Shown here piece after piece: positions 6,531 to 10,802 of a stretch of 10,802 bases of DNA. The stretch is taken from contig JASFIT010000120.1 of NCBI GenBank assembly GCA_050122535.1, positions 1 through 10,802 of the forward strand, read 5' to 3'. The translations under genes and the position numbers were made by a program. The first letter of the stretch is position 1. Every line of letters begins with the position of its first letter. The notes beneath the pieces are model-generated. The model was not told the origin of the DNA. It worked only from the letters and a program-made list of their open reading frames with translations, and did not search any database. This DNA comes from JASFEQ01 sp050122535. GTDB lineage: Bacteria; Desulfobacterota; DSM-4660; Desulfatiglandales; HGW-15.

Positions 6531-7223
6531 ATGGAAGAACCCAGAGACCATTGCATAAGATGCGGAGAATGCTGCCTCAAGGGAAGCCCAACGCTGCAGT
6601 TGGAAGATCTGAATCTGGTCAGGAAAGGTCTGATTGGGAAAAAAGATCTATACACCATAAGGAAGGGGGAGTTGGTGAAAGATAACATCAACGAGGGCCT
6701 TGTGGTTACCAAAACAGAACTCGTTAAGGTGAGGGAGCGAGAAGAAGAGGGCGAAGGATGCATTTTCTATGATGATCCGGGGAAAGCATGCACCATCTAT
6801 GAACACAGGCCTTCGCAGTGTGCGGCCCTGAAGTGTTGGGATACTGCAGAATTTCTGGAGGTTTTCCAGGGCCCCAAACTCATGAGGAAGCAAGCCATAG
6901 AAGAGCGAGTGCTTTTGGGGTTGATCGAAGAGCACGAGAGGAGATGTGGCTATGCGCCCCTTGAGAAGCTTGTGGGAGAGATCGAATCCAAGGGCGAAGA
7001 AGCTGTGGAGCAGGTCCTCGATCTTCTAAAGTTCGATTATTACCTCAGGCCATTCGTGGCAGATAAGCTTGGCTTGAATCCAGAGGAGATGGATTTCTTT
7101 TTTGGCAGGCCGCTCACTGAGACGATCACCATGTTCGGATTGCAGGTTGTCCAAGAGCCTGACGGCTCTTTCACCCTCACGACCATAAACCATGGCTCAC
7201 CGCAAAGCCGCAAAGAGCGCTGA
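6531..7223 (+). CDS. YkgJ-family cysteine-cluster (zinc/iron-chelating) protein
   Basis: This 230-residue protein carries the YkgJ/UPF0153 cysteine cluster: CIRCGECC (Cys8, 11, 14, 15), then GCIFYD (Cys77), ACTIYEHRPSQC (Cys87, Cys97) and Cys102. These eight cysteines probably bind a metal or iron-sulfur cluster. The rest (about 105-215) is a predicted-helical, acidic region without a recognised domain, followed by a short beta-like tail. The molecular function of the family is not established. The ATG at 6531 has only a weak G-rich ribosome binding site upstream (GGGG near 6514). The last codons, encoding SPQSRKER, lie inside the left arm of an inverted repeat at 7198, so the natural C-terminus may have been altered by repeat insertion. 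It stands alone between a terminator and a bidirectional terminator, so it is probably its own transcription unit. Confidence 0.82.
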   Translation: MEEPRDHCIRCGECCLKGSPTLQLEDLNLVRKGLIGKKDLYTIRKGELVKDNINEGLVVTKTELVKVREREEEGEGCIFYDDPGKACTIYEHRPSQCAALKCWDTAEFLEVFQGPKLMRKQAIEERVLLGLIEEHERRCGYAPLEKLVGEIESKGEEAVEQVLDLLKFDYYLRPFVADKLGLNPEEMDFFFGRPLTETITMFGLQVVQEPDGSFTLTTINHGSPQSRKER

Positions 7224-7487
7224 GTGTTACTAGTTTTTACTTTCCGCTGACCTGCCGTCGCTGAAGCTATGGCAAGGCAAGGAGGGCGGAAAGTAAAAAA
7301 TTCTAGCCCTCATGGGTTTACAGGTCATGTTATTTCCACGTGCAGGCCCTATTCAGCATTCTTTTCGTTTGAAGTATGAACCTTCACATGGTCCCACTAT
7401 CGGCGGGACTGAGCAGTTTGCCTTTGCCGGCGGCTCAGCGGCAACGGCAAAATAACTCATCTCTGGGGCCTCTGCGGCTCTGCGGTG
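7198..7487. repeat. About 290-bp stretch bounded by 18-bp inverted repeats
   Basis: CACCGCAAAGCCGCAAAG at 7198-7215 is matched in reverse by CTCTGCGGCTCTGCGGTG at 7470-7487, with 16 of 18 bases identical. The similarity resumes loosely inward (GAGTGTTA against TAACTC). Arms of this CTCTGCGGTG/CACCGCAGAG type are widespread intergenic repeats. The interior (339-bp gap 7224-7562) has no gene, a perfect 14-bp inner inverted repeat, GTCCC/GGGAC (7391-7395, 7405-7409) and CTGAGC/GCTCAG (7409-7414, 7433-7438). A non-autonomous mobile element is likely, but two independent repeats facing each other are also possible. Confidence 0.6.
7234..7299. repeat. Perfect 14-bp inverted repeat with T- and A-tracts
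   Basis: TTTTTACTTTCCGC (7234-7247) is the exact reverse complement of GCGGAAAGTAAAAA (7286-7299). The 38-bp loop has weaker internal pairing (GCC near 7254 with GGC near 7271). The hairpin begins 10 bp after the YkgJ-type stop. It ends in A rather than T on the plus strand, so it is not a normal terminator for that gene. It may be a separate small element nested within the 7198-7487 stretch. Confidence 0.65.
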
Positions 7488-7492
7488 AAGAT

Positions 7493-7525
7493 AAAAAAGG
7501 AGGGCCAATTTCAGCCCTCCTTTTT
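7493..7525. terminator. Bidirectional terminator between convergent blocks
   Basis: GGAGGGC (7499-7505) pairs perfectly with GCCCTCC (7514-7520) around an 8-nt loop. TTTTT (7521-7525) follows on the plus strand and the complement of AAAAAA (7493-7498) follows on the minus strand. It sits 38 bp beyond the fhs stop and serves mainly that minus-strand gene, while also stopping transcription from the plus-strand side. Confidence 0.92.
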
Positions 7526-7562
7526 CGGTTTTAGTTGTTTGGATAGACAGTTTAAATGTCTA

Positions 7563-9326
7563 TTAGAACAGTCCTTTCACCTTGCCCGACCTGGGATCCA
7601 CATCCACACGCCGGAAAGCCGGGTTAGAGCTTGTCCCCGGCATGAGACTAATGGTTCCCGCGCAAGGGCAGAGGAACTTGGCTCCAGAATAGATGAGCAC
7701 ATCCCGGACGGGCAGTGTCCAGCCCTTGGGAACACCCTTCAGGGCAGGATCATGACTTAGACTCAGATGGGTCTTGACCATCATGGTGGCATAGTCGTCA
7801 TATTTCTTGTCGTTCTCGAGCATCTTGGCCTTGGCCTCGGCCTCAGGTGTCCAAGAGACCCCTTTGGCGCCATAGACCACTTTGGCGATCTTATCCACTC
7901 TATCACGGAGCTTCGTCTCCAAGGGATATAGGAACTTGAACCTGGCTTTGTCATCGCATGCCTCTTTCACAGCCTCGGCGAACTCGACGGCTCCGTCTCC
8001 TCCATCGGACCAATGGGTAGATGTTGCGCATCGTGCCCCGGCCTTCTCGGCGTGTTTACGCACCAGAGCGATCTCTTTCTTGGTGTCCGTATGAAAGGCG
8101 TTGATGCATACGACTGGGTTGATCCCTGCCTTGCGGATGGTCTTGATGTGATGGACCATGTTGGGAATACCTTTTTCCACAAGTTTCAGATTCTCCTTGG
8201 TATAGGAAGAATCAAGCGGTAAACCTGCGACCACTTTGGGTCCGCCGCCATGCATCTTGAGGGCTCGGATGGTGGTGGTCAGAACAGATACGTGCGGTTT
8301 CAGTCCACTGTAGCGGCATTTCACATTCCAGAATTTCTCAAACCCGATGTCCGCGCCGAATCCGCTCTCGGTCACGTGATAGTCGAAAAGCTTGAGACCA
8401 ATGCGGTCTGCAATGATGGATGATTGGCCCACCGCGATGTTGGCAAATGGACCCGCATGCACCATGCAGGGCTGGTATTCGGCCGTGCACATGAGAGTGG
8501 GGTTAATGGTATTGCGCATCCAGGCGGTCATGGCCCCGCCTACCTCAAGATCGCCCGTGGTTATTTCTTTTCCGCTCTTGTCAAAGGCCACGGTGATCTC
8601 GTTCAGGCGTTTGCGGAGATCCGGAAGGTCTCTGACGATGGATAAAATAGCCATCAATTCGGATGAGACAGCGATACCAAACCTGGAGGACATGGTGAAG
8701 CCATCCATCCTGCCGCCTAAACCGATAACGATGTTTCTCAAACTCTGTGCACAGAAGTCTATGATCCATCCCATTTCCACCCGGGTGGGATCAATATTGA
8801 GTCTTTTCATCCCGGTCAATCTTTTGAGCTGTTCGTCATTGTAATTTCGCTCATGCTGCATTCGGGCGGTCAGGGCGACCATGGCGAGATTGTGGCCATT
8901 CATGATGTCATTGATATCTCCAGTAAGGCCCATGGAGAATTCTGTCATGGGGATAAGCAAAGAATTTCCACCGCCAGCAGCAGTTCCCTTGATGTTCATG
9001 GTGGGACCGCCAGAGGGCTGACGAAGGGCACCGCCCACGTTGAGTCCAATTTTGCCCATGCCCTCCATCAGGCCACAAGAGGTCGTACTCTTTCCTTCGC
9101 CTAAAGGGGTGGGAGTGATGGCGGTTACCTCAATGTATTTGCCATCCTTCTTCTTCGCGAGGCGTTTCATGATCTTCATGAAATCTAGCTTGGCAAGTCT
9201 TCCGTAAGGGATGATCTCATCCTTTTTCATGCCTAGTTTCTCACGCCATTCATCTGGACTTGGCATCTTTTTCTCGGCTGCATCCGAGATCTGCCAATCC
9301 TGCATCTTAACTGCATCGTAAGCCAT
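7563..9326 (-). CDS. fhs: Formate-tetrahydrofolate ligase
   Basis: This 587-residue enzyme joins formate to tetrahydrofolate using ATP to give 10-formyl-THF, the entry step of the methyl branch of the Wood-Ljungdahl pathway and of folate C1 supply. It is cytosolic and usually a homotetramer. The ATP loop TPTPLGEGKST is at residues 71-81 (Lys79). Other family blocks are seen in order: SGGPTMNIKGTAAGGG, LTGDINDIMNGHNLA, the IDPTRVEMGWIIDFCAQSLRN region, LTTTIRALKMHGGGPKV, GINPVVCINAFHTDTKKE and the C-terminal SLMPGTSSNPAFRRVDVD. The protein is slightly longer than the usual 555-560 residues because of an N-terminal extension. The start is fixed by AAGGAGG (9336-9342, minus strand) 9 nt before the ATG. 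It has its own terminator and a possible regulated promoter. In a sulfate-reducing or syntrophic anaerobe it would serve acetyl-CoA oxidation or formate assimilation. Confidence 0.97.
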   Translation of the reverse strand: MAYDAVKMQDWQISDAAEKKMPSPDEWREKLGMKKDEIIPYGRLAKLDFMKIMKRLAKKKDGKYIEVTAITPTPLGEGKSTTSCGLMEGMGKIGLNVGGALRQPSGGPTMNIKGTAAGGGNSLLIPMTEFSMGLTGDINDIMNGHNLAMVALTARMQHERNYNDEQLKRLTGMKRLNIDPTRVEMGWIIDFCAQSLRNIVIGLGGRMDGFTMSSRFGIAVSSELMAILSIVRDLPDLRKRLNEITVAFDKSGKEITTGDLEVGGAMTAWMRNTINPTLMCTAEYQPCMVHAGPFANIAVGQSSIIADRIGLKLFDYHVTESGFGADIGFEKFWNVKCRYSGLKPHVSVLTTTIRALKMHGGGPKVVAGLPLDSSYTKENLKLVEKGIPNMVHHIKTIRKAGINPVVCINAFHTDTKKEIALVRKHAEKAGARCATSTHWSDGGDGAVEFAEAVKEACDDKARFKFLYPLETKLRDRVDKIAKVVYGAKGVSWTPEAEAKAKMLENDKKYDDYATMMVKTHLSLSHDPALKGVPKGWTLPVRDVLIYSGAKFLCPCAGTISLMPGTSSNPAFRRVDVDPRSGKVKGLF

Positions 9327-9445
9327 ACTCTTTATCCTCCTTCTTTATGATTTGTGATGTTTTTTTGATAAGTTCGGAAAACCGCTGTCACTGTAAAAGG
9401 TGGTCTATACGCGTTAAAGGACCAAGTCTCTACAATTTGTGAGGA

Positions 9446-9462
9446 TTTTCACTATCAGAAAA
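9446..9462. promoter_or_regulatory. TTTTC-N7-GAAAA dyad, possible operator overlapping the fhs -10
   Basis: TTTTC (9446-9450), ACTATCA, GAAAA (9458-9462) form a dyad about 120 bp upstream of the fhs start. It covers the candidate -10 region of the minus-strand promoter. A second nearly identical site lies 34 bp away, which is what suggests a protein-binding site rather than chance. Confidence 0.45.
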
Positions 9463-9477
9463 AAATAGGGGCGTCAA
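9451..9477 (-). promoter_or_regulatory. Candidate sigma-70-type promoter for fhs
   Basis: On the minus strand TTGACG (9477-9472) resembles a -35 box. GATAGT (9456-9451) resembles a -10 box, matching 4 of 6 consensus bases. The spacer is 15 bp, shorter than the preferred 17, so the call is tentative. It would give an untranslated leader of roughly 115-120 nt before fhs. The gap 9327-9603 otherwise holds no gene, and no clear terminator for pruA is visible. Confidence 0.4.
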
Positions 9478-9479
9478 GC

Positions 9480-9495
9480 TTTTCATATCAGAAAA
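9480..9495. promoter_or_regulatory. TTTTC-N6-GAAAA dyad, second possible operator upstream of fhs
   Basis: TTTTC (9480-9484), ATATCA, GAAAA (9491-9495) differs from the site at 9446-9462 only by lacking one C in the centre. It lies just upstream of the candidate -35 box on the minus strand. The pair brackets the promoter. Confidence 0.45.
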
Positions 9496-9603
9496 GTGTG
9501 TAAGTTGAAAGTATGGAGAGCAGGGGTAAATAGATAAGAGGAATAAGGCAGTTTAATACCGTTACAGTAGGATTCCCGGAGGTAGGGATAGCTGGCGAGC
9601 GTT

Positions 9604-10802
9604 TTATTCCTCCTCCATGAACGGATATCGCCACTCTTCGGATGGGACCATGGTTTCTTTGATAGTACGAACAGACATCCATCGGAGAAGATTCCATTTG
9701 CTGCCCGCCTTGTCATTGGTTCCGGAGGCGCGTCCGCCGCCAAAAGGCTGTTGACCCACGACAGCAGCGGTTGGCTTGTCGTTGATATAGAAATTGCCCG
9801 CCGCATTTCTCAGTGCATGGGACATCTTGACCAATTGCCCTCGATCTTGTGCCCAAATTGCACCGGTCAGCCCATAAGGAGAGGTTTGATCACAGAGCCG
9901 GATAATCTCGTCGATCTTGCTGTCCTCATAGACATAAATGGTCAGTACCGGACCAAAGATCTCTTCTTTCATGGTCTTGAACTGGGGGTCGGTGGTAAGG
10001 ATAGTGGTGGGTTCGATAAAATACCCTGTGGATTCATCGCATTTTCCACCGGTGATTATGTCAGCTTCATTGGATTTCCTGGCATCGTCGATGTAGGACT
10101 TGATTTTTTCAAATGCGGTCTTATCAATAACCGCTGCCATGAAATTTCTGAAATCTTCAGGCGGTCCCATCCTAATTTGGGCCACCTCTGCCACGTATCT
10201 ATCCTTAAATCTAGGCCATAGAGAGGCGGGTATGTACATCCTAGACGCAGCGGAGCACTTTTGTCCCTGATATTCAAAAGCACCACGAATCGCAGCAACG
10301 ACGAGAGGTTCCAGATCGGCCGAATGATGTACAAAGATGAAATCCTTTCCGCCCGTTTCACCGACAATTCGTGGGTAGGATTTCATTTTTGTAATGCCAT
10401 ACCCTACAGCTTTCCACATGTTCTGCAGGACTTCCGTGGACCCTGTGAAGTGGATGCCGCTCAGGTCCGGACTTGCCAGGGCAGGATCGCCAACCTCTCC
10501 CCCCGAACCAGGAATGAAGTTTATGACGCCTGGAGGTATCCCCGCTTCTTCAAGTAGCCTCATCACATAATAAGCAGAGTAGACTGCGCTCGATGCGGGT
10601 TTCCAAACAATGACGTTCCCAACCATAGCGGGCGCCGTGGGCAAGTTCCCTGCTATTGAAGTGAAATTAAATGGGGTGACAGCAAAGACAAAGCCTTCCA
10701 GTGGCCGGTATTCACATCGATTCCAAAACCCGGGAGGCGAATAGGGCTGCTCGGCCATTATCTCTTGTATATAATGGATGTTGAATCTCCAGAAATCGCT
10801 CA
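9604..10802 (-). CDS. pruA: L-glutamate gamma-semialdehyde dehydrogenase (P5C dehydrogenase), 5' partial
   Basis: The frame is open to the window edge; the visible 398 codons lack roughly the first 140-150 residues of this ~540-residue enzyme. The ATG at 10758 is internal, because the upstream codons read SDFWRFNIHYIQEI, which continues the family alignment. The enzyme oxidises glutamate 5-semialdehyde to glutamate with NAD+, the second step of proline catabolism. Seen in order are FNFTSIAGN and VWKP of the NAD-binding domain, FTGS, the general-base segment GETGGKDF, the nucleophile in GQKCSAASR (Cys codon 10255-10257), EEIFGPVL, and the late AAGNFYINDKPTAAVVGQQP followed by PFGGGRASGTND. These match the ALDH4A1/PruA subfamily closely, including human-type features, and exclude general ALDHs. 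No proline dehydrogenase domain is in the visible part; it would be a separate gene upstream. It is a stand-alone enzyme rather than the C-terminal half of a PutA fusion as far as the window shows. Confidence 0.95.
   Translation of the reverse strand, partial: SDFWRFNIHYIQEIMAEQPYSPPGFWNRCEYRPLEGFVFAVTPFNFTSIAGNLPTAPAMVGNVIVWKPASSAVYSAYYVMRLLEEAGIPPGVINFIPGSGGEVGDPALASPDLSGIHFTGSTEVLQNMWKAVGYGITKMKSYPRIVGETGGKDFIFVHHSADLEPLVVAAIRGAFEYQGQKCSAASRMYIPASLWPRFKDRYVAEVAQIRMGPPEDFRNFMAAVIDKTAFEKIKSYIDDARKSNEADIITGGKCDESTGYFIEPTTILTTDPQFKTMKEEIFGPVLTIYVYEDSKIDEIIRLCDQTSPYGLTGAIWAQDRGQLVKMSHALRNAAGNFYINDKPTAAVVGQQPFGGGRASGTNDKAGSKWNLLRWMSVRTIKETMVPSEEWRYPFMEEE

Noticed and set aside
6254..6763. Minus-strand frame of 169 residues across the palindrome and the YkgJ-type start
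   Set aside because: It runs through the terminator and the repeat, and its serine/proline/leucine-rich translation matches no family; the plus-strand cysteine-cluster gene explains the region.
1..10802. CRISPR array, tRNA, rRNA, integrase or transposase gene
   Set aside because: No regularly spaced long repeats, no cloverleaf or rRNA-like sequence and no recombinase motifs were seen on either strand.

Overview
The window reads as chromosomal DNA of a strictly anaerobic, selenium-using bacterium, most likely a deltaproteobacterium (Desulfobacterota). The grounds are a heterodisulfide-reductase-type CCG protein, a benzoyl-CoA reductase / 2-hydroxyacyl-CoA dehydratase module with its ATP-driven activator, formate-tetrahydrofolate ligase, and gaps filled with palindromic repeats of a kind common in that phylum. 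The assignment rests on protein content and style only; no rRNA or tRNA is present.

Positions 1-6205, plus strand: the 3' end of an HdrD-like iron-sulfur protein (1-525), a one-subunit HgdB/BcrC-like protein (625-1866), its BcrD/HgdC-like activator ATPase (2043-2825), an AMP-forming acyl-CoA ligase (3152-4735) and a divergent thiolase (5009-6205). Together these suggest activation of an organic acid to its CoA thioester, low-potential radical or two-electron chemistry on it, and thiolytic cleavage. The substrate cannot be read from the sequence. A terminator at 6250-6284 closes this block.

The main discovery is in the HgdB/BcrC-like gene. Its reading frame is interrupted by TGA at 1699-1701 and then continues in frame for 54 codons with a convincing family C-terminus. 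The TGA falls where the family has its third iron-sulfur-ligand cysteine. It is followed at the right distance by a small bulged hairpin with AGGU at its apex, like a bacterial SECIS element. I call this a selenoprotein of 413 residues with Sec359. A conventional reading would truncate it at 358 residues.

Positions 6206-7562 hold a YkgJ-type cysteine-cluster protein (6531-7223) between two repeat-rich gaps. One gap has a complex palindrome at 6353-6478. The other has a roughly 290-bp stretch bounded by inverted repeats (7198-7487), whose left end supplies the last codons of the YkgJ-type gene. A bidirectional terminator at 7493-7525 separates the convergent blocks.

Positions 7563-10802, minus strand: formate-tetrahydrofolate ligase (fhs) and, upstream of it, a 5'-truncated L-glutamate gamma-semialdehyde dehydrogenase (pruA). 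The gap between them has a possible promoter and two near-identical TTTTC-N6/7-GAAAA dyads that look like operator sites for fhs.
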